A stretch of DNA of 64,000 nucleotides from an uncultured Acetatifactor sp. (GTDB lineage: Bacteria; Bacillota; Clostridia; Lachnospirales; Lachnospiraceae): positions 38,902 through 102,901 of the forward strand of contig CAJTVB010000001.1 in NCBI GenBank assembly GCA_910579755.1. The letters run 5' to 3'. The notes below the pieces were generated by a model that worked only from the letters and a program-made list of their open reading frames with translations, searched no databases and was not told the DNA's origin. This document shows, piece by piece, positions 7,601 to 16,037 of the stretch (within the stretch, counting starts at the first letter, position 1; each line of letters begins with the position of its first letter). The translations under genes and the position numbers were made by a program.

Positions 7601-8752
7601 ATGGAATATGTAGCTTCTACGCTAGGCAATCTGCTTCATCAGACAGCGTTCTTCAATCTGACCTGGGGAAACTATCTGATGATAGCGGTTGCGTGCTTTT
7701 TCCTTTATCTGGCTATCCGACATGAGTTTGAGCCTCTGCTTTTAACTCCGATAGCCTTTGGCATGCTGTTAGTGAATATTTATCCTGATATCATGCTTCA
7801 TGCAGAGGACGCTGCCAACGGGGTGGGCGGTCTGCTGTATTACTTCTATAAATTGGACGAATTGGCGATCCTGCCTTCCCTGATCTTTATGGGTGTGGGC
7901 GCCATGACGGACTTTGGGCCGCTGATCGCCAATCCCAAGAGCTTTTTGCTGGGTGCTGCGGCGCAGTTCGGTATTTTCGCCGCTTACTTCGGCGCTATCT
8001 TCCTGGGCTTCAACGATATGGCTGCCGCAGCTATTTCCATCATCGGCGGCGCCGACGGCCCTACCTCCATTTTCCTGGCGAGCAAGCTGGGACAGACGGC
8101 GATTCTGGGACCCATTGCAGTGGCGGCCTATTCCTATATGTCGCTGGTGCCCATTATCCAGCCGCCTATTATGAAGCTTTTCACCACCGAGAAGGAGAGA
8201 AAGATCAAGATGGGACAGCTTCGGCCCGTGAGCAAGCTGGAGAAGATTCTGTTCCCCATCATCGTAACCATCGTGGTATGTCTGATTCTTCCTACCACTG
8301 CTCCCTTGGTGGGTATGTTGATGCTGGGCAACCTGTTCAGGGAATCCGGCGTGGTGAGACAGCTGACAGAAACGGCATCCAATGCCCTGATGTACATTGT
8401 GGTAATTCTGCTGGGTACCTCTGTAGGCGCTACTACCAGCGCAGAGGCATTTCTGAACTGGGATACCTTGAAGATTGTAGGTTTGGGGCTGATTGCCTTT
8501 ATGTTCGGCACTGCGGCCGGTGTGCTCTTCGGTAAGCTGATGTGCGTGCTGACCAAGGGCAAGGTGAATCCCCTGATCGGTTCGGCGGGTGTGTCTGCCG
8601 TTCCCATGGCCGCAAGAGTGTCTCAGAAGGTGGGCGCCGAGGCGGATCCTACCAACTTCCTGCTGATGCATGCCATGGGTCCCAATGTGGCGGGCGTTAT
8701 CGGCACCGCTGTGGCGGCCGGTACCTTTATGGCTATTTTCGGGGTCTTCTAA
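7601..8752 (+). CDS. oadB: Sodium-translocating decarboxylase beta subunit
   Basis: The integral-membrane pump that decarboxylates carboxybiotin and exports Na+. The product has 383 residues with about ten hydrophobic segments. Family hallmarks are visible: an Asp-containing loop SIIGGADGPTSIFLASKLG (about 145-163), GVGAMTDFGPL (about 102-112) and the C-terminal GSAGVSAVPMAARVSQ.....NFLLMHAMGPNVAGVIG. AGGAGGT lies 8 bases before the ATG. The same subunit serves oxaloacetate, methylmalonyl-CoA, malonate and glutaconyl-CoA decarboxylases, so it does not define the substrate. It sits between the biotin carrier and the OadA-like gene. Confidence 0.93.
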   Translation: MEYVASTLGNLLHQTAFFNLTWGNYLMIAVACFFLYLAIRHEFEPLLLTPIAFGMLLVNIYPDIMLHAEDAANGVGGLLYYFYKLDELAILPSLIFMGVGAMTDFGPLIANPKSFLLGAAAQFGIFAAYFGAIFLGFNDMAAAAISIIGGADGPTSIFLASKLGQTAILGPIAVAAYSYMSLVPIIQPPIMKLFTTEKERKIKMGQLRPVSKLEKILFPIIVTIVVCLILPTTAPLVGMLMLGNLFRESGVVRQLTETASNALMYIVVILLGTSVGATTSAEAFLNWDTLKIVGLGLIAFMFGTAAGVLFGKLMCVLTKGKVNPLIGSAGVSAVPMAARVSQKVGAEADPTNFLLMHAMGPNVAGVIGTAVAAGTFMAIFGVF

Positions 8753-8842
8753 GCCAGGGAAGCGCCGGTTAGATCAGCGTTTTCCTGATTTGGACTTATA
8801 CAGTGAGACTTGCAGATTAATAAAATTGGAGGAAATTCGTAA

Positions 8843-10270
8843 ATGTCAGAACAAGCAAAGAAACCGATCAAAATTACGGAAACCATACTGCGTGACGCCC
8901 ACCAGTCTCTGATTGCCACAAGAATGCCAACGGATTTTATGCTTCCCATTGTGGAGAAGATGGATCAGGTAGGATACCATTCCGTGGAGTGCTGGGGCGG
9001 TGCCACCTTTGACGCATCCCTTCGCTTCCTGAAGGAGGATCCCTGGGACAGACTCCGCAAGCTGCGTGACGGCTTCAAAAAGACCAAGCTGCAGATGCTG
9101 TTCCGCGGTCAGAATATTCTGGGCTACAGACCTTACGCAGATGACGTTGTAGATGCCTTTGTGCAGAAGTCCATTGCAAACGGTATCGATATTATCCGTA
9201 TTTTTGACTGTCTGAATGATCTGCGCAACCTGCAGGAGGCTGTAAACGCCACCAACAGAATGAAACAGCAGGAGGGCAGAGGCCATGCCCAGATTGCACT
9301 GTCCTATACGCTGGGTGATGCTTATACGCTGGAATATTGGGCAAGCACTGCCAAAAAAATTGAGGAGATGGGTGCAGATTCCATCTGTATCAAGGATATG
9401 GCAGGTCTGCTGGTGCCTTATAAGGCTTCCGAGCTGATCAAGGCCATGAAAGAAAATACAAAGCTTCCTATCCAGCTGCACACCCACTATACCTCCGGTG
9501 TGGCCAGTATGACATATCTGAAGGCAGTAGAGGCCGGCGTGGACGTGATCGATACAGCCATGAGTCCCTTCGCGCTGGGAACCTCCCAGCCTGCTACGGA
9601 GGTTATGGTAGAGACCTTCCGGGGTACGCCCTATGATACCGGCTTTGACCAGAATCTGCTGGCGGAGATTGCAGATTACTTCCGTCCTTACAGGGATGAG
9701 TGCTTAAAGAGCGGCCTGCTGAATCCCAAGGTGATGGGTGTGGATATCAAGACACTGCTGTATCAGGTGCCCGGCGGAATGCTTTCCAACATGGTAAGCC
9801 AGCTGAAGGAGCAGAATGCCGAGGACAGATATTATGATGTGCTGAGGGAGATTCCCGAGGTGCGTAAGGATCTGGGTGAGCCGCCTCTGGTAACACCTTC
9901 CTCCCAGATCGTGGGAACACAGGCAGTGTTCAACGTGCTGATGGGCGAAAGGTACAAGATGGCTACCAAGGAGACCAAAGCGGTGCTCCGCGGTGAGTAC
10001 GGACAGACCATCAAACCTATGAACCAGGAAATCATCGACAAGGTTATTCCCGGCGAGGAGAGAATCACCTGCCGCTATGCGGATATGCTGGAAAATGAGA
10101 TGAGCAAGCTGGAGGGCGAGATGAAGGAGTGGAAACAGCAGGACGAGGATGTTTTGTCCTATGCATTGTTCCCTCAGGTGGCAACCGACTTCTTCAAATA
10201 TCGCCAGGCGCAGCAGGAGAAAGTGGATATGACCCAGGCCGACACAAAAAATGGAGCATATCCTGTATAA
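8843..10270 (+). CDS. oadA: Oxaloacetate decarboxylase alpha-type carboxyltransferase (5S-like), no biotin domain
   Basis: A pyruvate/oxaloacetate carboxyltransferase of the HMGL-like TIM-barrel family. The N-terminus has ITETILRDAHQSLIATRM (about 11-28), with the metal-binding Asp, and ECWGGATFDASLRFL; HTHYTSGVA and the C-terminal barrel helper domain (PGGMLSNMV, about 311-319) follow. The 475-residue product stops before the biotinyl domain that OadA of enterobacteria carries; the separate carrier in this operon supplies it, as in transcarboxylase 5S. Expected reaction: oxaloacetate + biotin carrier to pyruvate + carboxybiotin. TGGAGGAAATTCGTAA precedes the ATG. Last gene of the operon, followed by a strong terminator. 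Confidence 0.9.
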   Translation: MSEQAKKPIKITETILRDAHQSLIATRMPTDFMLPIVEKMDQVGYHSVECWGGATFDASLRFLKEDPWDRLRKLRDGFKKTKLQMLFRGQNILGYRPYADDVVDAFVQKSIANGIDIIRIFDCLNDLRNLQEAVNATNRMKQQEGRGHAQIALSYTLGDAYTLEYWASTAKKIEEMGADSICIKDMAGLLVPYKASELIKAMKENTKLPIQLHTHYTSGVASMTYLKAVEAGVDVIDTAMSPFALGTSQPATEVMVETFRGTPYDTGFDQNLLAEIADYFRPYRDECLKSGLLNPKVMGVDIKTLLYQVPGGMLSNMVSQLKEQNAEDRYYDVLREIPEVRKDLGEPPLVTPSSQIVGTQAVFNVLMGERYKMATKETKAVLRGEYGQTIKPMNQEIIDKVIPGEERITCRYADMLENEMSKLEGEMKEWKQQDEDVLSYALFPQVATDFFKYRQAQQEKVDMTQADTKNGAYPV

Positions 10271-10288
10271 AATAAAAAGATGAACAGA

Positions 10289-10321
10289 AAACGGGTGATG
10301 CCGACAAAGCATCACCCGTTT
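10289..10321 (+). terminator. Rho-independent terminator of the decarboxylase operon
   Basis: A perfect 13-bp stem (10289-10301 and 10309-10321, AAACGGGTGATGC and its complement) with a 7-base loop and a short T-run. Confidence 0.8.
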
Positions 10322-10434
10322 AACGTTTCGCTGTGCAGAGTTTTTTGTGGATACGGCCTTTAAATGTCAGGTGAAAATTGTGAGAGCGGTAAAATGCACA
10401 AAAACCGGTGACGATAATCAGCATATATGTCCAA

Positions 10435-10463
10435 TTGTTTTTGTCCGGTTCTTGTATTAGAAT
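10435..10463 (+). promoter_or_regulatory. Promoter of the transporter-tetR-hydrolase operon
   Basis: TTGTTT (10435-10440), a 17-bp spacer and TAGAAT (10458-10463). The first operator palindrome starts on the last base of the -10 box, so a bound repressor would block initiation. Confidence 0.65.
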
Positions 10464-10499
10464 GATAGTCGAGCTATCAACATGATAGTTAAACTATCA
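10463..10499. promoter_or_regulatory. Two tandem TetR-type operators
   Basis: Two 17-bp palindromes, TGATAGTCGAGCTATCA (10463-10479) and TGATAGTTAAACTATCA (10483-10499). Both have the form TGATAG-N5-CTATCA; the second is fully symmetric around a central A. Their centres are 20 bp apart, two helical turns on the same face. A TetR-family gene lies two genes downstream in the same operon and is the obvious candidate to bind them. Confidence 0.7.
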
Positions 10500-10522
10500 A
10501 ATAAGTTTGAAGGAGGCTGTAT

Positions 10523-11872
10523 ATGAAAAAACTACCAAACAGTAAGATTGCCGCGTTTGCAGTCGGGCAGCTGGGGTGGGCAATTTTATCGGGACTGATC
10601 TCCAACTGGCTTGTCTACTTTTATCAGCCGGACATAACCGCACAGGAGGCGGGGCAGACGCTGTTTGTTCCTCAGGGAAGAGTGCTGCTGGGAGTGTTTA
10701 CGGTAATTGGTGCCATCACGGCACTGGGAAGGGTCTTTGATGCGGTGACTGATCCCTGGATTGCGTCCCTGTCGGATCGCTGTAAGTCCTCGTCAGGAAG
10801 AAGGATTCCTTTTTTGAAGTGGGCGGCGTTTCCTCTGGCGGCTTCTACAGTGCTGGTGTTTTGTGCGCCCGTAGGCCAGACCAGCGCCTGGAATGTGGTT
10901 TGGCTGTCGGTGTTTGTATTTGGGTACTATCTGTCCATCACCGCCTATTGCACGCCATTTAACGCGCTGATTCCGGAGCTTGGACATGACCAGAAGCAGA
11001 GATTGAATATTTCCACGGCAATTTCGCTGACATTCATTGTAGGCACGGCTTTGGCTTATGTGGCGCCGGTGATATGGGGGCTTCTCGAGGGAAGTATGGG
11101 AAGAGTTTCCGCCATGAGGCTCACTTTTGGAGGCATGGCTGTCTTGGCCTTTATCTGCATGCTGACACCTGTTTTTGCCATCCGTGAAAAGGACTATGTG
11201 CAGAGCCATCCCACGGAAGGAAATGCAGTGTCCTCTTTGGTCAAGACCTTCCGCAACAGAGACTTCAGGGTTTTTGTCGGATCTGACATTTTTTATTGGA
11301 TAGCGCTGACCATGTTCCAGACAGGGCTTCCCTTTTTTGTAACCTCTCTGCTGGGGTTGGAGGAAAGCATGTCCACGATATTCTTTGTGGCGATGACTGC
11401 TTTGTCCCTGGTATTTTACCTGCCGGTTAATTTCCTTACGAGGCGCTTTGGCAAAAAGAAGCTTGTATTGGCGGCTTTTTTCCTTTTTGCGGCAGCGTTT
11501 CTGTACACGTCGTTTTTGGGAAGGCTTCCTGGTATATCTCCCGTTGTGCAGGGCTTTGTGCTGGTGGCGGCTGCGGCGTTCCCCATGGCTGTTTTTGGTA
11601 TCCTTCCTCAGGCGATGGTGGCTGATGTGGCCGAATATGATGCCGGAAGAACAGGGGAAAACAGAGAGGGGATGTTTTATGCAGCCAGGACTTTTGCTTT
11701 TAAGCTGGGACAGAGTGTATCCATGCTCTTGTTCACCGCGCTGGCTACCGTCGGAAATGGCGGCGGACAGGGCTACAGGGTGGTGGCATGCGTGTCTGCG
11801 GCTCTGGCGCTGGTCGGAGGAATTCTTTTGTTCTGGTATGACGAGAAAAAGATTTTGAAAAGTATGGGATGA
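10523..11872 (+). CDS. MFS transporter of the GPH (glycoside-pentoside-hexuronide) type
   Basis: A 449-residue membrane protein with about twelve hydrophobic segments. The loop after helix 2, GRVFDAVTDPWIASLSDRCK (about 73-92), and the later YYLSITAYCTPFNALIPELG (about 134-153) are characteristic of the GPH/MelB branch, which imports sugars or related solutes with cations. The C-terminal half keeps the FGILPQAMVADVAEYDA pattern. AGGAGG precedes ATG 10523. Its gene is the first of an operon with a TetR regulator and an alpha/beta hydrolase behind twin operators, so the substrate is perhaps something the hydrolase makes or uses. No substrate can be named from sequence. Confidence 0.87.
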   Translation: MKKLPNSKIAAFAVGQLGWAILSGLISNWLVYFYQPDITAQEAGQTLFVPQGRVLLGVFTVIGAITALGRVFDAVTDPWIASLSDRCKSSSGRRIPFLKWAAFPLAASTVLVFCAPVGQTSAWNVVWLSVFVFGYYLSITAYCTPFNALIPELGHDQKQRLNISTAISLTFIVGTALAYVAPVIWGLLEGSMGRVSAMRLTFGGMAVLAFICMLTPVFAIREKDYVQSHPTEGNAVSSLVKTFRNRDFRVFVGSDIFYWIALTMFQTGLPFFVTSLLGLEESMSTIFFVAMTALSLVFYLPVNFLTRRFGKKKLVLAAFFLFAAAFLYTSFLGRLPGISPVVQGFVLVAAAAFPMAVFGILPQAMVADVAEYDAGRTGENREGMFYAARTFAFKLGQSVSMLLFTALATVGNGGGQGYRVVACVSAALALVGGILLFWYDEKKILKSMG

Positions 11873-11930
11873 GTGCTCGGGCGGACGGATCTGTTTGTCC
11901 GGCAGTCCTTTGGTAAAGGAGATACGCAAG

Positions 11931-12599
11931 GTGACGGATTTAAAACAGAAGAGGCAGGAGGAGCGAAGCCGGGAGGTGGCCGTCAGAAAGGAACAGGTGG
12001 TGGCGGCAGCTGTGGATTGTTTCCGGGAGAAGGGAATCGAGGCATCCACCATATCGATGATTGCCTTAAGAGCCGGTGTGGGAGATGCCACTGTATATCG
12101 ATATTTTGATAAAAAAGAAAATCTGGCGGTGGAATGCGGTATTTTCATTTGGAAAAGGATAACGGCCCATTTTGAGGAGCTCTGCGATGAAGAGGAGTAT
12201 CATTGCCTGTCGGGAATTGGACAGGTGGAGGCATTGATGACCCGTGCCCTGGCTATTTTTGCGGAGGAACAGAAGGATTTTCGCTTTTTGTATGAGTTTG
12301 ACCGTTACCTGCTGTCCCATCATATTGAACGGGATAGGCTCGCAGACTATGAGGCGTCGGTAAACGGTTCCCGCAGATTTTTGTGCGGGGCCATAGAAAA
12401 GGGCAGGGAGGACGGCAGCATTACCGCGCAGGCGGCCACTCTGGAGCTTTATGATACGCTGACTCAGGCAATATTTGGCTTTATGCAAAAGCTGGCGGGA
12501 GCGGGAGACTTGCTGGAAGGAGACACCAGAGTGAATGCCGACAGAAAAGCGCAGCTGCTCACGGAGCTTTTACTTATTGGACTGGGGCGGAAAGCTTAA
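11931..12599 (+). CDS. TetR/AcrR-family transcriptional regulator
   Basis: Product of 222 residues from GTG 11931, which has an AAGGAG Shine-Dalgarno nine bases upstream; an in-frame TTG at 11895 lacks one. The N-terminal helix-turn-helix is clear: VVAAAVDCFREKGIEASTIS followed by IALRAGVGDATVYRYFDKKENL (about 20-63). The rest is an all-helical ligand-binding and dimer domain without recognisable specificity. It lies 58 bases after the transporter and just before the hydrolase, so it probably represses its own operon by binding the two TGATAG-N5-CTATCA palindromes at 10463-10499. Confidence 0.9.
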   Translation: MTDLKQKRQEERSREVAVRKEQVVAAAVDCFREKGIEASTISMIALRAGVGDATVYRYFDKKENLAVECGIFIWKRITAHFEELCDEEEYHCLSGIGQVEALMTRALAIFAEEQKDFRFLYEFDRYLLSHHIERDRLADYEASVNGSRRFLCGAIEKGREDGSITAQAATLELYDTLTQAIFGFMQKLAGAGDLLEGDTRVNADRKAQLLTELLLIGLGRKA

Positions 12600-12620
12600 A
12601 ATAGCGGGAGGGCAGAGGAT

Positions 12621-13661
12621 ATGACAGCGTGTGGGGAAAAAGGAAGGGATACGGCAGGAGGGATTCTGCTTCTGGACGAGGAACATCTGGAGGAGCAGAT
12701 GAACACTATTGTGGAGCCTTATCTGGAGAGAATTGTCCGGAGAGGAATCATGCCTTCTCAGCTGTATTACGAATTATACCCGCTTCCGGAAGAGGAGGGG
12801 CATTTCGCCGGGGGAACAGTTGTGATCAGCCATGGCTTTACGGAATCCTGCCGGAAATATCATGAATGGATCTATTATCTTTTGAAAGCAGGATATTCGT
12901 GCGCAATCATGGATCACCGGGGCCATGGAAATTCACTGAGAGAGGGAGCGGATCCTGATGTGGTGCATGTAATGCATTTTGACACCTACGCAAAGGATCT
13001 TCATGAATTTGTCCATGGTGTGGTGATGCCGGAACTGACGAAGGGGAATAAGGACAGTCTCTTTTTATATGCCCATTCCATGGGAGGCTGTATCGGGGCA
13101 AGATACATGCAATTATATCCTGGAGATTTTGCCCGGGCGGTTCTGAACTCACCTATGCTGGGGCTGAAGACAGAGGGCTGTCCGTCTTGGGCTGCGGCGT
13201 TATTGTGTGATATATGCATCCTGGCAGGGAAAGGAGAGTACAGACTTTTTTCACAGGGTCCCTTTGATCCCCAGGAGCCTTTCGAGAAGGGCTGCGCCTC
13301 CTCAAGAGCCAGGCACGAATATTATCAAAAGCTGCGCAGGAGTGAAAAAGCCCTTCAGACCAGCTCGGCCAGCTACAGGTGGGTGCGGGAGGCGCTCCGT
13401 GCAGGATACAGGGCGTGTTCCCGGCGGGAAACGGGGAAGATCGGCATCCCTGTGCTTTTATTTCAGGCGGGGCAGGATACGCTGGTTTCGGGCAGTGCCC
13501 AGAGGAATTTCATCTGCAGGGTCAAAAACGGGGAACTGGTAAAAGTGGATGGTTCCAGGCATGAGATATACCGCTGTGCCAACCGGGAGTTGGAAGCATA
13601 TCTGAGGCGGGTAATCGAATTTTTTGACATGGCGTCGATCAACGGGCCTTTTTCGGAATGA
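12621..13661 (+). CDS. Alpha/beta hydrolase (lysophospholipase / monoacylglycerol lipase-like)
   Basis: A 346-residue serine hydrolase of the Hydrolase_4 type. The oxyanion-hole segment VVISHGFTESC (about 67-77) and MDHRGHGNS (about 97-105) precede the nucleophile elbow AHSMGG (151-156; Ser153). The likely acid is Asp286 (FQAGQD) and the base His314 (SRHEIY), completing the triad. A lid-like insert covers about 190-265. No signal peptide, so cytoplasmic. GGGAGGGCAGAGG precedes the ATG. As the third gene of the TetR-controlled operon it may process the solute brought in by the GPH transporter; the physiological ester is unknown. Confidence 0.87.
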   Translation: MTACGEKGRDTAGGILLLDEEHLEEQMNTIVEPYLERIVRRGIMPSQLYYELYPLPEEEGHFAGGTVVISHGFTESCRKYHEWIYYLLKAGYSCAIMDHRGHGNSLREGADPDVVHVMHFDTYAKDLHEFVHGVVMPELTKGNKDSLFLYAHSMGGCIGARYMQLYPGDFARAVLNSPMLGLKTEGCPSWAAALLCDICILAGKGEYRLFSQGPFDPQEPFEKGCASSRARHEYYQKLRRSEKALQTSSASYRWVREALRAGYRACSRRETGKIGIPVLLFQAGQDTLVSGSAQRNFICRVKNGELVKVDGSRHEIYRCANRELEAYLRRVIEFFDMASINGPFSE

Positions 13662-13680
13662 TTCCGGAAAAGGCTGTTTT
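13646..13680 (+). terminator. Terminator after the hydrolase gene
   Basis: A near-perfect stem (13646-13659 and 13661-13674, one mismatch) followed by TGTTTTTC. It overlaps the last codons of the hydrolase gene. Confidence 0.65.
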
Positions 13681-13682
13681 TC

Positions 13683-13711
13683 TTGACAAACATGGAGTTC
13701 CCCATTAAAAT
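13683..13711 (+). promoter_or_regulatory. Promoter of the rpiR-cmk-ispH-rpsA operon
   Basis: TTGACA (13683-13688), a 17-bp spacer and TAAAAT (13706-13711), directly after the preceding terminator. Confidence 0.65.
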
Positions 13712-13779
13712 TACAAGCAATGAATTTTTGTGGATCATCAAAAGGCCATTCCGGCAGGCATAGAGGTGCAAGGGTATAT

Positions 13780-14703
13780 ATGGAAGAACAGCGTGATGTG
13801 GCGGATCGGATTTCCGGGCAGTATGCGGGTATGAGTAAAAATCAGAAGGCTATTGCGGAATTTATTCTGGAGCATATGGATCAGGCCGTATTTATGACGG
13901 CTGCAAAGCTTGGAGAAGCCCTGGGAATCAGTGAATCCACGGTGGTGAGGTTTGCCGCCCGGATCGGCTATGCCGGCTATCCGGAGTTTCAGAAGGCTTT
14001 GGAGGAACGGGTCCGCGGCAGGCTGAACAGTATTCGCGAAATAGACGCTAAATATGGAAACAGCTCCCAGTCGGAGCTGTTGACCTCTGTGATGACGGCT
14101 GATATGGAGAAGCTTCATTATACTATGGAGCATCTGGATGCGGCGGCCTTTGAGGCGGCGGTGGAAATTCTGATGAAGGCAGACAACGTATATATCATGG
14201 GACTGCGCAGCAATGAGCCCCTGGCAGGCTTCCTGCATTTTTACCTGAATATGATCCGGGGCGGCGTACATTTGCTGAAAACCACCAGCATCAGCGAGAC
14301 CTTTGAACAGATGATCCGCATCGGCTGCAGAGATTGCTTCGTGGGAATCAGCTTTCCCCGGTATTCTATGAGAACCTTAAAGGCCATGGAATTTGCCAGC
14401 GACAGAAACGCCCGGGTGATTGCGGTAACAGATTCCGTAAATTCGCCCATGAACCTGTATTCCTCCTGCCACCTGCTGGCCAGAAGTGATATGGTGTCTA
14501 TTGTGGATTCCCTGGTGGCGCCCTTAAGCGTGATTAACGCTCTGGTGGTGGCGCTGTGTCTGAGGTGTCCCCGGGAGGTGCAGAAAAACCTTGAAATGCT
14601 GGAGGAAACCTGGAATAATTATCAGGTCTATCTGAATGATGAGATCAATTTTATTGATGATGAACCGATCCTGAATTATTCTTTGAGAAGGGAACCGGAA
14701 TGA
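13780..14703 (+). CDS. MurR/RpiR-family transcriptional regulator
   Basis: Product of 307 residues with an N-terminal HTH_6 domain (about 1-77; KNQKAIAEFILEHMDQAVFM and GISESTVVRFAARIGYAGYPEF) and a C-terminal SIS domain (about 120-270; VYIMGLRSNEPLAGF and FVGISFPRYSMRTLKAMEFA) of the kind that senses phosphosugars. ATG 13780 gives a standard start; the frame's earlier start at 13720 does not. Its stop overlaps the next start in an ATGA. It heads an operon of housekeeping genes rather than sugar genes, so its target is unclear; local autoregulation is possible. Confidence 0.88.
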   Translation: MEEQRDVADRISGQYAGMSKNQKAIAEFILEHMDQAVFMTAAKLGEALGISESTVVRFAARIGYAGYPEFQKALEERVRGRLNSIREIDAKYGNSSQSELLTSVMTADMEKLHYTMEHLDAAAFEAAVEILMKADNVYIMGLRSNEPLAGFLHFYLNMIRGGVHLLKTTSISETFEQMIRIGCRDCFVGISFPRYSMRTLKAMEFASDRNARVIAVTDSVNSPMNLYSSCHLLARSDMVSIVDSLVAPLSVINALVVALCLRCPREVQKNLEMLEETWNNYQVYLNDEINFIDDEPILNYSLRREPE

Positions 14704-16037
14704 AGAGAGTGATTGTTATCGGGGGCGGCGCCGCAGGAATGATGGCCGCTGTGTCTGCGGCGGAGAGCGGAGCCCGTGTTCTGCTGTTGGAAAAGAACGA
14801 AAAGCTTGGGAAAAAGCTGTTTATCACCGGAAAAGGCCGCTGTAATGTGACCAATGCCGCAGGGCCGGAAACCTTTTTTGCCAACGTCTGTACCAACGGC
14901 AAATTTTTATACAGCGCATATCATAGCTTTGACAATCAAGCCGTTATGGAATGGCTGGTCCGGGCGGGATGCCCTTTGAAGACGGAAAGGGGAGACCGGG
15001 TTTTTCCCGTGTCGGATCATTCTTCGGATGTGATCGCCGCCTTTGGAAGGGAGCTGAAAAAACGCGGAGTGGAAATTCTGCTGGGAACAGAGGCAAAGGA
15101 GCTGGTCACGGAAGCTCTGGAGACAGAAACGCTGGAGACAGAAGCGCCGAAGACGCAGGACAGGCCATCCAAAGTCCGGGAGCGGGGCGGAAAAAAGGAG
15201 AAGCAAAAGGCTGCTGCCCGGATCCGGGGAGTGAAGCTTTCGGACGGGCGGGAGCTTTCGGCGGATCGGGTGATTGTCTGTACGGGAGGCCTGTCCTATC
15301 CCTCCACCGGCTCCACCGGAGACGGATACAGGTTTGCCCGTGGCTGTGGGCATCTGGTGACAGAATGCACTCCCGCGCTGGTGCCCTTCCGGATCAGAGA
15401 AGCCTGGTGCGGGCGGCTTGCGGGGCTTTCTCTGAAAAATGTGTCTCTGGAGCTTAACTGCGGCGGCAAAAGGGTCTATGAAGGCTTTGGGGAAATGCTG
15501 TTTACCCACACGGGAGTCAGCGGTCCTCTGATTCTGTCCGCCAGCAGCTTTTACAAACCTGCAAAGGAGAAGAATGTTCTCTTGCGCCTGGATCTGAAAC
15601 CGGCCTTGGACCGGGAGACGCTGGATCGGCGTCTGCTCAGGGATTTTGAGGAAAATCAGAATAAGCAGTTTAAGAATGCTCTGTCAGGCCTTTTTCCTGC
15701 GAAGCTGATCCCTGTGATGGTGGAGCTGTCAGGTATTTTGCCGGAGAAGAAGGTAAACGAGATCACCCGGGAGGAACGCAGGTCTTTCGTGGAGCTGATA
15801 AAAGGACTTTCCCTTACGGTGGAAGGACCGGGGGGCTTCGAGGAGGCAGTGATCACAAAGGGCGGGGTATCCGTGAAGGAGGTGGATCCCTCCACCATGG
15901 AGTCAAAAAAAGTAGAAGGTCTGTATTTTGCCGGGGAGGTTCTGGATCTGGATGCGCTGACAGGAGGCTTTAACCTGCAGATCGCCTGGTCCACAGGACA
16001 TCTGGCGGGGACTTTTGATGAAAGGATAGGAATATGA
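14700..16037 (+). CDS. BaiN/HI0933-family flavoprotein
   Basis: A 445-residue FAD-dependent oxidoreductase-like protein. The dinucleotide-binding motif IGGGAAGMMAAVSA sits at 7-20, and KGRCNVTNA (about 45-53), the hallmark of the HI0933/YhiN/BaiN family, follows. Near the C-terminus are TKGGVSVKEVDPSTMESK and LDLDALTGGFNLQIAWSTG, which close the FAD site. Unusual is a low-complexity charged insert (about 138-178) with a short DNA repeat coding for ETLETEAP-like units. Physiological substrates of most members are unknown; the link to bile acid reduction holds only for some. Overlaps the rpiR stop and the cmk start by four bases each. Confidence 0.87.
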   Translation: MKRVIVIGGGAAGMMAAVSAAESGARVLLLEKNEKLGKKLFITGKGRCNVTNAAGPETFFANVCTNGKFLYSAYHSFDNQAVMEWLVRAGCPLKTERGDRVFPVSDHSSDVIAAFGRELKKRGVEILLGTEAKELVTEALETETLETEAPKTQDRPSKVRERGGKKEKQKAAARIRGVKLSDGRELSADRVIVCTGGLSYPSTGSTGDGYRFARGCGHLVTECTPALVPFRIREAWCGRLAGLSLKNVSLELNCGGKRVYEGFGEMLFTHTGVSGPLILSASSFYKPAKEKNVLLRLDLKPALDRETLDRRLLRDFEENQNKQFKNALSGLFPAKLIPVMVELSGILPEKKVNEITREERRSFVELIKGLSLTVEGPGGFEEAVITKGGVSVKEVDPSTMESKKVEGLYFAGEVLDLDALTGGFNLQIAWSTGHLAGTFDERIGI

